Assembly: GCA_022009755.1 (NCBI GenBank)
Contig: CP091722.1
Location: forward strand, 814,001 to 878,000
Direction: 5' to 3'
Source of the DNA: Oscillospiraceae bacterium
GTDB taxonomy: Bacteria > Bacillota > Clostridia > Christensenellales > QALW01
DNA: 64,000 nt
A program made the translations under genes and the position numbers. Positions 26,992 to 36,140 of the stretch are shown in pieces; positions within the stretch are counted from its first letter, which is position 1; each line of letters begins with the position of its first letter. The notes beneath the pieces were generated by a model that was not told the origin of the DNA, did no database searches, and worked only from the letters and a program-made list of their open reading frames with translations.

Positions 26992-29547
26992 ATGGCAATC
27001 TTCAAATGTAAAATGTGCGGCGGGACACTGGAATTTAACCCCGGCGATACAGTGGCCGTGTGCGACAGCTGCGGCACCAAGCAGACCCTTCCCCGCCTTG
27101 ACGATGATAAAAAGGCAAACCTGTATGACCGGGCAAATCATTTCCGCCGCAATAACGAATATGACAAGGCTATGAGCATATACGAGCAGATTCTGGCCGA
27201 GGACAACACCGACGCCGAGGCCTATTGGTCCCTTGTGCTTTGCCGCTACGGTATTGAATATGTGGAGGACCCGGCCACCGGCAAGCGCATTCCCACGGTG
27301 AACAGGGCGCAGTTTACCTCCGTCTTTGACGATGATAACTACAAATCCGCTTTGCGCTGCGCCGATGCCGCCCAAAAGGAAATTTACCAAGCCGAGGCCA
27401 AGGCAATAAATGAAATACAAAAGGGCATTCTTGCAATTTCGCAGAAGGAGGAGCCCTTTGATGTATTTATCTGCTATAAGGAAACCGACAGCCGCGGCGC
27501 AAGAACGCCCGACAGCGTGCTGGCAAACGACCTTTACCACCAGCTGACGCAGGAGGGCTTTAAGGTGTTTTTCAGCCGCATTACACTGGAGGACAAGCTG
27601 GGCTCCGCCTACGAGCCGTACATATTCGCCGCCCTTAACAGCGCAAAGGTCATGGTGGTTTTGGGCACAAGACCGGAATATTTCAACGCCGTATGGGTAA
27701 AAAACGAATGGAGCCGTTACCTTGCGCTTATTAAAAACGGCGCCAAAAAAATGCTTATTCCCGCCTATAAGGACATGGACCCCTACGATCTGCCCGAGGA
27801 ATTCTCCCACCTTCAGGCGCAGGATATGGGCAAGCTGGGCTTTATGCAGGACCTTATACGGGGTATAAAAAAGATAGTAGCTTCCGGCGAGCAAAAAACC
27901 GCTGCAAAGCCTGCCGCTCCGGCAGCCGCGGGCGGCACTGGTGCCGCGCCCCTTCTGGAACGGGCGTTTCTTTTCCTTGAGGACGGCAAATGGTCCGACG
28001 CTGACACCTACTGCGAAAAGGTGCTGGATATAGACCCGAAAAACGCACAGGCGTATCTGGGCAAGCTGATGGCGGAGCTGCAGGTTTCAAAGCGCGGTCA
28101 GCTGAGCGACTGCGCACAACCGTTTGACAAAAATGAAAATTACTTAAAAATTCTCCGCTTCGGCGATGAAGCGCTGAATACGGAGTTGTGCGGATATATA
28201 GACATTATAAACCAGCGCAACGAAACGCGCCGTAAGAGCGCAATTTATAACGAAGCGTGCGGCATTATGAAATCCGCTGCGGCGCAAAAAGCCTTTCTTA
28301 AAGGGGCCGAGCTGTTCAAAAGCATTTCCGGCTTCCGCGATGCCGACGCGCTTGCCGTGCAATGCCTTGAAAAGGCGGAAAGCTGCCGCAAGGACGCATT
28401 GTACAACTCTGCAATACCAAGGATGACCGTCGGGAACATCGCTTCATACGAGGAAGCAATAGCGATATTTAAGACCATTCCCGGCTGGCGGGATACCGAC
28501 AGCCAAATATACGCCTGCCAAAAACGGATAGAGGAAATAAAGGCAAAGGAAGAAGCCGCCCGTCTGGAAGCCCTGCGCAAAGCCGAAGAAAAGCGCATAG
28601 CCGCCGCAAAAAGGGCAAAACGGCTCAAAAAGTTTGCTGCCATTGCCACTCCCGTTTTATGTGTCTGCATAGCCTTTGTAATCGTGCTGAACACGGTCAT
28701 TATTCCGCAGCAGAAGTATAATAAAGCGATGAATTTGCTGGAATCGGGAGATTACGATTCCGCCTATTCCTTGCTTAGAGAAATCAACGACATCGACACC
28801 ATATTCGCAAGCAAATATGACAGAGCCATTAAATGTATAGATTCGGGCGATTATGAATCCGCCTATATACTTCTGAAAGATATTTCCTATAAAGACAGCA
28901 AAGAAAAATATGCAATTGCCAAAGCAAAATATGAGCAGATTTTGATACGCAATGCCGCTGTCGGAGATAAAATAATATTCGGCGCATACGAACAGGATAA
29001 TGACACTTCTAACGGCGCAGAAGATATTGAATGGCTTGTTTTAGCAAAAGAAAACAATAAAATACTTGTCATAAGCGATAAAGCTTTAGACTGCCAGCGG
29101 TACAACAACATAGGCGGTTATAGAACTACATGGGAACTGTGTTCTCTTCGCAAATGGCTGAATGATTCCTTTTTTAATGCGGCATTCAGCGAGGAAGAAA
29201 GGGCGTTGATTCAAAGCACCACCGTATCTGCCGATAGAAATCCGGCATACGGCACAGATCCAGGCAATGCAACAACGGATAAAGTATTTCTGCTCAGTAT
29301 CAACGAAGCGGAGAAATACTTCAGTGATGACCAAGTAAGAGTATGCGCCCCGACAGCTTACGCAAAAGCAGATCGCGAACATTTATATACTACAAGCACA
29401 GTCTGCTCGTGGTGGCTGCGGTCGCCAGGCCGTTATCCAAGCGAAGCCGCCTTCGTCCTCATTAGCGGCATCATCAATAATGTTGGTTGCGATGTTAGTT
29501 TTGATTTATATTTTATTCGCCCCGCTTTATGGATAAGCATTGAATAG
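26992..29547 (+). CDS. Zinc ribbon-TPR-TIR-TPR-transmembrane-DUF6273 multidomain protein
   Basis: An 851-aa signalling-type protein. Residues 1-30 form a zinc ribbon (Cys6, Cys9, Cys24, Cys27) and ~40-150 are TPR-like. The TIR domain (~154-300) has FDVFICYKETD, FKVFFSR, VMVVLGTRPEYF and the NADase-type W235VKNE239. More TPR-like helices and a Lys/Glu/Arg coiled coil follow. One membrane helix (~548-572) precedes two repeats of LxSGDYxSAYxLL. A C-terminal DUF6273 lectin-like fold (~658-850) ends WWLRSPG...RPALWI. The topology puts TIR inside and DUF6273 outside. Codons in the C-terminal third are AT-richer, suggesting a mosaic gene. It is last in the operon and a terminator follows. Confidence 0.88.
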   Translation: MAIFKCKMCGGTLEFNPGDTVAVCDSCGTKQTLPRLDDDKKANLYDRANHFRRNNEYDKAMSIYEQILAEDNTDAEAYWSLVLCRYGIEYVEDPATGKRIPTVNRAQFTSVFDDDNYKSALRCADAAQKEIYQAEAKAINEIQKGILAISQKEEPFDVFICYKETDSRGARTPDSVLANDLYHQLTQEGFKVFFSRITLEDKLGSAYEPYIFAALNSAKVMVVLGTRPEYFNAVWVKNEWSRYLALIKNGAKKMLIPAYKDMDPYDLPEEFSHLQAQDMGKLGFMQDLIRGIKKIVASGEQKTAAKPAAPAAAGGTGAAPLLERAFLFLEDGKWSDADTYCEKVLDIDPKNAQAYLGKLMAELQVSKRGQLSDCAQPFDKNENYLKILRFGDEALNTELCGYIDIINQRNETRRKSAIYNEACGIMKSAAAQKAFLKGAELFKSISGFRDADALAVQCLEKAESCRKDALYNSAIPRMTVGNIASYEEAIAIFKTIPGWRDTDSQIYACQKRIEEIKAKEEAARLEALRKAEEKRIAAAKRAKRLKKFAAIATPVLCVCIAFVIVLNTVIIPQQKYNKAMNLLESGDYDSAYSLLREINDIDTIFASKYDRAIKCIDSGDYESAYILLKDISYKDSKEKYAIAKAKYEQILIRNAAVGDKIIFGAYEQDNDTSNGAEDIEWLVLAKENNKILVISDKALDCQRYNNIGGYRTTWELCSLRKWLNDSFFNAAFSEEERALIQSTTVSADRNPAYGTDPGNATTDKVFLLSINEAEKYFSDDQVRVCAPTAYAKADREHLYTTSTVCSWWLRSPGRYPSEAAFVLISGIINNVGCDVSFDLYFIRPALWISIE

Positions 29548-29611
29548 AAATTTTCCGTATAACAACCACGGGCGCGCTGCCGCCCGAAATGCCGTAAAAG
29601 AATGTAAACAT

Positions 29612-29653
29612 AAAAGCGCCGGGAGGGGGTTAAGCTGCCCTTCCGGCGTTTTT
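29612..29653. terminator. Terminator between the TIR operon and glnQ
   Basis: The stem GCGCCGGGAGGG / CCCTTCCGGCGT (with GU pairs) is followed by TTTTT at 29649-29653 and preceded by AAAA. It serves the two convergent units. Confidence 0.8.
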
Positions 29654-29671
29654 ATATTGCTTTGCAGGCGC

Positions 29672-30429
29672 TTAGCGGGCAAAACGGGAAAGAAAGGCCT
29701 TAAGGCGCTCGTTTGCCGGGTTATCCATAACCTCGTCCGGCCGCCCCTGCGCCGCTATGCTGCCGCCGTCCAGAAACACCACGCGGTCCGCCGCCTCCCT
29801 TGCAAAGCTCATCTCGTGCGTAACCACCACCATGGTCATGCCCGATGCAGCAAGCTCCCGTATAACGGCAAGTATCTCCCCTGTAAGCTCCGGGTCCAGC
29901 GCGCTTGTAGGCTCATCAAAAAAGAGGATATCCGGGTTTAAGGCCAAAGCGCGCGCAATGGACACACGCTGCTGCTGCCCGCCGGAAAGCTCGCAGGGGT
30001 AGGCCGCCGCCTTATCCGCAAGCCCCATGCGTTCCAAAAGCGACAGGGCTTTTTGCTTTGCCTCCTCCTTTGACACGCCGCGCGTAAGGGTGGGCGCAAG
30101 GGTTATATTCTGCATTACCGACATATGCGGAAAAAGGTTGAAGTTCTGAAACACCAGCCCAAAGCTTGCGCGAATACCGGCAAGCTCCTCCCCCTTGGCA
30201 AAAACGGGAACGCCGCCGTTCATGGTCATAAGCGCTTTGCCGTTATAGAGTATTTCGCCGCTGTCGGCCTTTTCAAGAGCGGTCGCGCAGCGCAGAAGGG
30301 TGCTTTTTTTCCGCTGCCGGACGGCCCGATGACGGCCACCGTTTCCCCCTTATCAACGCCGAGGGAAACCCCCTTTAATATTTCGTTTTCGCCAAAGCGC
30401 TTTACGATATTTTTTATTTCCAGTATCAT
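29672..30429 (-). CDS. glnQ: Polar amino acid ABC transporter ATP-binding protein, frameshift in Walker A
   Basis: ATPase of a GlnQ-type importer, about 251 aa. It contains GPSGSGK (Walker A), the Q-loop GLVFQNFNLFPHMSV, the signature LSGGQQQRVSIARAL, Walker B ILFFDEPTSALDPE and the H-loop VVVTHEMSFA. The A7/T7 run at 30304-30310 breaks the frame within Walker A. Five A's give the canonical GKSTLLRCA, so two bases are extra. Start 30429 follows GAGGTGG, 11 bases after the permease stop. The operon order is binding protein, permease, ATPase. Confidence 0.92.
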
Positions 30430-30439
30430 TGCCGCCACC

Positions 30440-31096
30440 TCACTTGGTCTGATAGTAGTCAAAGGCGCGCTCCGCGCGTTCCATTGCAAAGGCCACAAGG
30501 AAATTGAAGATATAATAGAATATCCCTGCGGCAAGATAGGGCAGCAGCGAGCTTTCCGCCGCCGCTATCTGCTTTGCGAGAGTGAACATTTCGGTAACGG
30601 CAATGGCATAAGCCAAGGAGGTATCCTTTACAAGGGTTATTACCTCGTTGGTAACGGGCGGCAGCACCCGCTTTATTACCTGCGGGAATATCACCCTGAA
30701 AAAGCACTGGCGGCGGCTGAGCCCCAGCACCTGCGCCGCTTCATACTGCCCCGCGGGAACGGATTCTATGCCGGAGCGGAAAATTTCCGCAAAATATGCC
30801 GCATAGTTTACGGAAAATGCGATGATAGTGGCCGGAAAGCGGTAATCCGCACTGAGCTTTGCCCCGAATATAAGATACGGCCCGAAATACACTATAAGCA
30901 GCTGCAGCATAAGCGGAGTGCCGCGCATAACGGAAATGTACACCTTTACCGGCACGCGCAGCCATGCATGCTTTGACTTGCGCGCAAAGGCCACAAGCAG
31001 CCCCAGCGGCAGCGAGAATATCAGCGTAAGGGCAAATATCGCAAGGGAGGTCAGCATTCCCTCCGCAAGCTGCAGACATATATTCCAAAAATCCAT
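30440..31096 (-). CDS. Polar amino acid ABC transporter permease (HisMQ family)
   Basis: A 218-aa inner-membrane permease with about five helices. It carries the family EAA-type loop PAGQYEAAQVLGLSRRQCFFRVIFPQ and VISVMRGTPLMLQL-like conserved segment near residue 60. The ATG at 31096 is used here, with TTG 31102 as an alternative. No clear ribosome site is visible. A strong hairpin lies between it and the upstream binding-protein gene, which would favour more binding protein than permease. Confidence 0.92.
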   Translation of the reverse strand: MDFWNICLQLAEGMLTSLAIFALTLIFSLPLGLLVAFARKSKHAWLRVPVKVYISVMRGTPLMLQLLIVYFGPYLIFGAKLSADYRFPATIIAFSVNYAAYFAEIFRSGIESVPAGQYEAAQVLGLSRRQCFFRVIFPQVIKRVLPPVTNEVITLVKDTSLAYAIAVTEMFTLAKQIAAAESSLLPYLAAGIFYYIFNFLVAFAMERAERAFDYYQTK

Positions 31097-31171
31097 AAGC
31101 AAAACCGCGCGGCCGCGCCGCCGTCCTTCCGAATTATCAATTTATGCGGCCGCCTGCCGCGGCACGGGGCA

Positions 31172-31199
31172 AGGGTGTCCGGGAACACCCGGACACCCT
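31172..31199. other. Hairpin between binding-protein and permease genes
   Basis: Perfect 12-bp stem AGGGTGTCCGGG/CCCGGACACCCT with an ACA-type 4-base loop and no U-run. Probably an mRNA-stabilising or partial-termination element. Confidence 0.7.
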
Positions 31200-31213
31200 C
31201 TTACACCCGGTGG

Positions 31214-31999
31214 CTATTTTACCTCGTTTATAACACAGTCCGCCAGCCCCCACTTTTGAGCTATCTGCATAAAGGTGCCGTCCTTTATCATCTCGTCAAG
31301 GGTTGCCTGCACCTTGTCGCGAAGCTGAGTATTGCCCTTCTTGAAGCCGACGCCGTACTGCTCGCTTGCAAGCTGCTTATCCAGTATTTTGTATTTGTCG
31401 CCGCCCGCCTTCACCTTAAACTGAGCAACGCCGATATCCATGGCTATGGCGTCCACCGCGCCGGAAGCAAGGTTCATAAAGGCGGTATCATAGTCCCCCA
31501 CCTTGTCAAGCTTGTTAAAGGTTGCCGCAAGAGCCAGCATCTCATCATTATCCTCGGTATTTGTCAGCACCGCCAAGGCGGAGGAATCATCCTGCACCGC
31601 CACCGTTTTGCCCGCAAGGTCGGAAAGCTCGTTTATTCCGCTGTCCGCCTTTACCACCACCACTTGGCTGTTGTCCACATAAGCGCGAGTCCATGTGTAT
31701 TTGTCCTCGCGGCCGTTCATGGTAAAGCCGTTCCAAATGCAGCTGATAGTGCCGGAGTTAAGCTCAAAATCCTTGCTGTTCCAATCGATTGCCTGAAGCT
31801 TTATATTCCAGCCGTTGCGCTTTGCAACCTCTTTGGCAAGATCGATATCAAAACCTACATATTCGCCGTTTTCAACATAGCCGTACGGCGGAAAGCTGGC
31901 ATCAAAGCCCACAACAAATTCCTCCTGCTTTGCGCAGCCGGCAAAAAGGCCCAGCGTCATTACCGCAAGCAGTACAAGCACAAACAATTTCTTTTTCAT
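31214..31999 (-). CDS. Amino acid ABC transporter substrate-binding lipoprotein
   Basis: A 261-aa extracellular solute-binding protein, family 3. The signal is a lipobox LGLFAGC, with acylated Cys near residue 22. The mature domain has VVGFDASFPPYGYVENGEYVGFDIDLAKEV and WDSKDFEL-like lobes typical of polar amino acid binding. Transport probably concerns a polar amino acid such as cystine, glutamine or arginine, and cannot be resolved further. AGGAGG precedes ATG 31999. A good promoter lies upstream. Confidence 0.93.
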   Translation of the reverse strand: MKKKLFVLVLLAVMTLGLFAGCAKQEEFVVGFDASFPPYGYVENGEYVGFDIDLAKEVAKRNGWNIKLQAIDWNSKDFELNSGTISCIWNGFTMNGREDKYTWTRAYVDNSQVVVVKADSGINELSDLAGKTVAVQDDSSALAVLTNTEDNDEMLALAATFNKLDKVGDYDTAFMNLASGAVDAIAMDIGVAQFKVKAGGDKYKILDKQLASEQYGVGFKKGNTQLRDKVQATLDEMIKDGTFMQIAQKWGLADCVINEVK

Positions 32000-32062
32000 T
32001 TTAATCCTCCTGATTTTCCGCCGAAGCGATAATTCCGTCGGCCTTTGATTTATTACGCTGCT

Positions 32063-32091
32063 ATTGTAGCACATCACCGTGCTAAAGTAAA
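32063..32091 (-). promoter_or_regulatory. Promoter of the amino acid ABC transporter operon
   Basis: On the minus strand TTTACT (32091-32086), a 17-base spacer ending TGC and TACAAT (32068-32063) lie about 65 bases before the binding-protein start. Confidence 0.75.
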
Positions 32092-32254
32092 GCGTTTTTT
32101 TTGATTTTTTTATTTCTTTTTTCGCTCTCCCGATAAAAAGCGAGGAGGCATAAGCTTTTGCTTATTTCCCCACACCGAATCGCCCTCTTAAATATCCGAT
32201 ACAGATGTCTGGCGAAACCGCGCTTTTGCTTCATTGCTTCGGCACGGCTTTAAT

Positions 32255-32287
32255 ATAAAAGTACAGACGGCAGTGCCGTCTGTACTT
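32255..32287 (-). terminator. Terminator of the YdjI-YdjG-YdjH-like cluster
   Basis: Perfect 13-bp stem AAGTACAGACGGC (32259-32271) / GCCGTCTGTACTT (32275-32287) with a three-base loop. On the minus strand it runs into TTTTATATT. It follows the TPM gene. Confidence 0.88.
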
Positions 32288-32345
32288 GCTTTTATTTCTG
32301 TATGAACAGCAGAAGCCGCCTTTGCCGAAACGCCCGTAAAACGCC

Positions 32346-33227
32346 TCAGAAGCTGCCTCCGCCTCCGCCGTGCGTAGAACCCGATGAAGAGGTATGGGTG
32401 CTGCTTCCGCCGCCGGAGGACGATGACGAATCATTTTTGGGGCGCGCCCTTTTAACCACGTTTTTATACAGAAACACATCGCTGCTGTGCGTTATATTCA
32501 TGCTGTCCTTTACGATATAATCGTCGGCCGCCGCCTTCATATGTACGCTTTTGAGCTTGCTTTTCATGCCGCCCACAACCAACAGGGCGATAACAAAGCC
32601 GATAATTAACGAAAGCGGTATCCATACAAGCGACAGCCCCCCGGTTTCGCCGTGCGAATCGCCGTTGCCGCTTTGAGTGCTCCACGGAGGCATGTTATCA
32701 ATATCATAGGGCTTTCCGGCTCTTTTCACGGCTATAAAATCGTCGCAAAGCTCAATAAAATGTTCAAATGCGCCGTAATAATCCCCGCGCGAAAGATAGC
32801 TGCTTATTCCGTCGGAGGAAAGTATGCATTCTATGCCCTTATCGGTAAACACCCTTATACCTTCGCCGTGTGTGGATATCCATGTTTTGCGCGAGCCCAT
32901 ATTTACAAGCAGCAGAACGCCGTCCCTGCCCGTGCCGCAGCCGTAGCCGTTATAGTCAAAGAAGTCGTCAGCATAATCCATTTCGGATTTACCCTGAGCG
33001 GACTCCGCAGTAACTATCACAATGTCAAAATCCCGATTTTCTCTTACCTCTGCAAGCTTATCCTCTATTTTCTCCCGCTGCTCCGTCGTAAGCAGACCGG
33101 CTTGGTCCGATATACGGGTAAGGCTTTCACTGCCGCCGTTTTGCTCTTCCCCCTCTGCCGCAAAGCAAAGCACACAGGAAAGGCAAAGCAGCACCGCCGT
33201 CAAAACGGCCGCAAATATTTTTTTCAT
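32346..33227 (-). CDS. TPM-domain membrane protein (YdjH-like)
   Basis: A 293-aa exported protein. After a signal peptide (VLLCLSCVLCFA-A) comes a TPM domain (residues ~40-165; ISDQAGLLTTEQREKIEDKL, FDIVIVTAES, DGVLLLVNMGSRKTWI). One membrane helix near 205-225 (SLVWIPLSLIIGFVIALLVVG) and a Ser/Gly/His-rich tail ending GGGGGSF follow. The same plan is seen in B. subtilis YdjH, which acts with YdjG and YdjI to recruit PspA. It is the last gene of the cluster, 12 bp after the YdjG-like gene, with a GGAGGG ribosome site. Confidence 0.85.
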   Translation of the reverse strand: MKKIFAAVLTAVLLCLSCVLCFAAEGEEQNGGSESLTRISDQAGLLTTEQREKIEDKLAEVRENRDFDIVIVTAESAQGKSEMDYADDFFDYNGYGCGTGRDGVLLLVNMGSRKTWISTHGEGIRVFTDKGIECILSSDGISSYLSRGDYYGAFEHFIELCDDFIAVKRAGKPYDIDNMPPWSTQSGNGDSHGETGGLSLVWIPLSLIIGFVIALLVVGGMKSKLKSVHMKAAADDYIVKDSMNITHSSDVFLYKNVVKRARPKNDSSSSSGGGSSTHTSSSGSTHGGGGGSF

Positions 33228-33239
33228 ACCCTTCCCTCC

Positions 33240-34325
33240 TTACAGCAGATGTATAAGCCATGCAAGCCCGTATGTGATAACTCCGAACAGCGCAGTAAGC
33301 CCAAGCGTCCATTTCCGCGCCGCCGCTTTATCCACCGGCAGATCACCTACAAAGCGCCCGGTCTGACCATTCATTGCGAAGACATACTTCTGTCCGTTCC
33401 ACGTGGTGTTCAGCAACCACACCGGATACAGCGCATATTTGGTGCTGCCGTCGCTCAACTGTATATTGCTCTGCTCCACATTCACTGTCGTATAGCCGTT
33501 GACCGTTCCCGCAAACGCCTCCTCCGTAGAGGTTTTTACGCGTTTGTTGGCTCTTTCCTCGCTGTCCTGCGCAGAAACATCATATTTATCCGCAAGATAT
33601 CCCGCAAGGTATGCCGTCTGGAAATCCACCGCCTCCGAAAAATCGTACGGCTCTATGGATTCCATAAGATCGTCCGGCATTTTTACCGATCCGTCCACAG
33701 GAACATGCTCAAAGGCTATATTGCCGCCCCGCAGCACCATAAAATGGCTTGTTTCGGTATAATCGTAATCCGAGCTGCTCCATGAACGCACCTTTGTTGC
33801 ACGGTAGCGCACATTGGCATCGGCATTTGTATCAAAAAGCCAAAACGGCACATATACGCCCTTTATCTCGTCAATATGGTTCTGATCCTTGAATACCTTC
33901 GGCAGCAGCCGCTTGCCGGTAAGGTGCCGCATCAGCCCCTCCTTGGCCGCCTTTTTGTCCAGCTTGAAGGGAATAACATAGTCCGGGCGCAGTGTACCCG
34001 CCACCTGCTGCATCAGCACCACGGGGTTGTCGCAAAACGGGCAGGATGTAGCCACCGTGTTTGCATCGGTGATTATCTCTCCTCCGCAGGACTTGCATAC
34101 ATATGAGCGCAGTCCCGTCTCCTCGTCAATATTCCACTGACCTCTGCCCGGAGCCTCCCAGCGCATATCATCGCCCTTTTTGCTTTTAAGCTCCTCATCA
34201 TAGCTTTTAAGGGTCTCCATTTCAAATTCCGTATCGCAATACGGGCACTTCATTTTCTGAACAGAGCTGTCAAACTCTATCGCCCCGCCGCAGCACGGAC
34301 ATTTATATTCCTGTAATACAGTCAA
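33240..34325 (-). CDS. Double zinc-ribbon protein with C-terminal membrane helix (YdjG-like, TTG start)
   Basis: A 361-aa protein. Zinc ribbon one is YKCPCCGGAI...MKCPYCDTEF and ribbon two is YVCKSCGGEI...TSCPFCDNPV. A long beta-rich domain follows (VYVPFWLFDTNADANVRYRA, YALYPVWLLNT). A single hydrophobic helix closes the protein (LGLTALFGVITYGLAWLIHLL). It begins with TTG at 34325, supported by AAGGAGG 7 bases upstream. The architecture and gene order match YdjG of the Bacillus ydjFGHI operon. No pspA (ydjF) homologue is present next to it. Confidence 0.82.
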   Translation of the reverse strand: MTVLQEYKCPCCGGAIEFDSSVQKMKCPYCDTEFEMETLKSYDEELKSKKGDDMRWEAPGRGQWNIDEETGLRSYVCKSCGGEIITDANTVATSCPFCDNPVVLMQQVAGTLRPDYVIPFKLDKKAAKEGLMRHLTGKRLLPKVFKDQNHIDEIKGVYVPFWLFDTNADANVRYRATKVRSWSSSDYDYTETSHFMVLRGGNIAFEHVPVDGSVKMPDDLMESIEPYDFSEAVDFQTAYLAGYLADKYDVSAQDSEERANKRVKTSTEEAFAGTVNGYTTVNVEQSNIQLSDGSTKYALYPVWLLNTTWNGQKYVFAMNGQTGRFVGDLPVDKAAARKWTLGLTALFGVITYGLAWLIHLL

Positions 34326-34351
34326 AGCTCATCCTCCTTAACAAGCAGACC

Positions 34352-34374
34352 GCCCGGCCGCAAAAAGGCCGGGC
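34352..34374. other. GC hairpin ahead of the YdjG-like gene
   Basis: Stem GCCCGGCC/GGCCGGGC with a 7-base loop, between the YdjI-like stop and the YdjG-like ribosome site. There is no U-run on the coding strand, so it is more likely a processing or stability element than a terminator. Confidence 0.55.
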
Positions 34375-34406
34375 TCATGCATGATTTATTAATGTGCCTA
34401 AAAAAA

Positions 34407-35801
34407 TTACTCAAGAGGTGCGCCGCACTCGGGGCAGAAACGGGGATTTTTGGTCATATCCTCCTGCTCCCAGCCGCATTTGCCGCAGCGGCGTTTTGCG
34501 TCTGCTTCGGGCTTTTTGGCACCGCATTCCGAACAGAATTTGCCCTTATTCACCGCGCCGCAGGAGCAGGTCCATGTTCCGCTTTCCGGGCGTTTCGCGC
34601 CGCACTCGGGGCAGAATTTGCCGGCAGCCTCGGCGCCGCAGGAGCACTTCCAAGTATCTGCCGCTGGCTGCGGCTCCGGCTTCTTTGCTCCGCAGTTCGG
34701 GCAGAATTTGCCGCCGACTGCTGTTCCGCAGGCGCATTTCCACTCGCCCGCCGCAGGAGCCGCCGGTGCCTGCTGCTTAGCCTGCTCTTGCTGCTGACCC
34801 ATTGCAAACAGGTTCTGTGTATTCATGCCGCCGCCCGCATTCATGGCCATGCCCATTCCCATAAAGCCGGTCATGGCGCCGGCCTGATTGCCCGCCGCCG
34901 TTTTTCATGGCATCCGCCTGAGCTCCCACCAAAGTGGCCGCCGCCATAGTGGGGTCGCGCATGATGGCCACACGCTGCGCCTGCTTGATCATCTCTGCAT
35001 CCTCGTCCGGCAGGGTAACCGAACCGATCGCTATGCTGACAACCTTTAATCCCCGCAGTGCACCCCATTTTTCCGAAAGTGCCGCATTCATGGCATTTTC
35101 AAGATCCGTATTGTGCGTCACTATCTGATTGGGTCGTAATTCCAAATCGGACAGCCGTCCGAAGGCTGGCTGCAAGGCACTGACAAACTCGGTTTTTCAG
35201 CTGGCTGTCCAGCTCGTCACGGGAATATTCCTTCTCCACATTGCCGCATACATTGGTATAGAACAGCAGCGGATCTGCAATCTTATAAGAATACACACCG
35301 GAGCAGCGCACCGATACATCCAGATCCAGCCCGATCTTGCTGTCCACTACACGGAAGGGTATGGGGTTCGGGGTGCCGAATTTGTTGTCGATAAGCTCCT
35401 TGGTGTTGAAATAGTAAACGCGCTGATCCTTGCCGGTGTCACCGCCGTAAGTAAAACGTTTGCCGATGGTTTTGAAGGTTTCCTTAATGCTTTCCCCGAG
35501 ATTTCCGGCAAATGGACGGTTCGGTAGAGGTGTCGTATGTAAATTCTCCCGGTTCGGCGCAAACCTCTACTACCTTCCCCTGCTCTACAATAATCATACA
35601 CTGTCCGTCCGCCACGGCAATGCCGGAACCGTTTGAGATGATATTGTCGCTTCCTTTCGTATTTGAGGAACGTCCGCCGACTCGTTTTTGTCCCTTGGTG
35701 ACAAGCACCTCTTTCGGCATTGACTCACAGTAGAAGAATTCCTTCCACTGATCCGCAAGAGTTCCGCCCAAGGCTCCTATGCCTGCTTTAATAAGACCCA
35801 T
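34407..35801 (-). CDS. SPFH protein with C-terminal zinc ribbons (YdjI-like), three frameshifts
   Basis: Corrected length about 463 aa. The N-terminus GLIKAGIGALGGTLADQWKE and MPKEVLV leads into an SPFH domain with YNPIPFRVVDSKIGLDLDV-like strands and ITTHNTDLENAMN-type helices. A Met/Gly linker and at least four CxxC zinc-ribbon pairs follow (WKCACGTAVGGKFCPNCG, WKCSCGAEAAGKFCPECG, WTCSCGAVNKGKFCSECG, a final CGKCGW...FCPECG). Extra bases at AAA 35510-35512, T5 35193-35197 and T5 34901-34905 split it. Removing each restores the family sequence (for example NEFVSALQPAFG-like joining). Start 35801 has GGAGG upstream. It is the first gene of the cluster and has a consensus promoter. Confidence 0.85.
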
Positions 35802-35929
35802 AACCGCAACCTCCGAAAAATATTTGATTTCACAAATTCCGATATTACCTCTGCGGGATGCCGCTTTGCAGCAGCGCGAATATTCGCCTGTGCCCATCGG
35901 GCACGGCTGTCGGAATTATCATCTGTTTC

Positions 35930-35958
35930 AGTATACCACCTAACGGTGCCGTTGTAAA
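35930..35958 (-). promoter_or_regulatory. Promoter of the YdjI-YdjG-YdjH-like cluster
   Basis: On the minus strand TTTACA (35958-35953), a 17-base spacer and TATACT (35935-35930). The spacer contains AACGG-CA-CCGTT, an inverted repeat that could be an operator. Confidence 0.8.
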
Positions 35959-36140
35959 GAATGTAATCGAATTTTGCCGAATTTCGGCATTAAAACCCGA
36001 AAAAACGGTCTTGAACTTGCCCGTTTTTTCTTTTATACGCCTGCACATCACCTGTTTTCACCGCCGCCGTCGCTTTACGATGCATCCGGCACATAAGCGG
36101 GGCGTAAGTTTCATTTCAACCGTCGTATAAGCATTATATG

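Noticed and set aside
26992..29547. Search for a template repeat and reverse transcriptase to complete a diversity-generating retroelement
   Set aside because: No second copy of the WWLRSPG-coding region and no reverse transcriptase motif (for example a YxDD-bearing protein) was found in the window.
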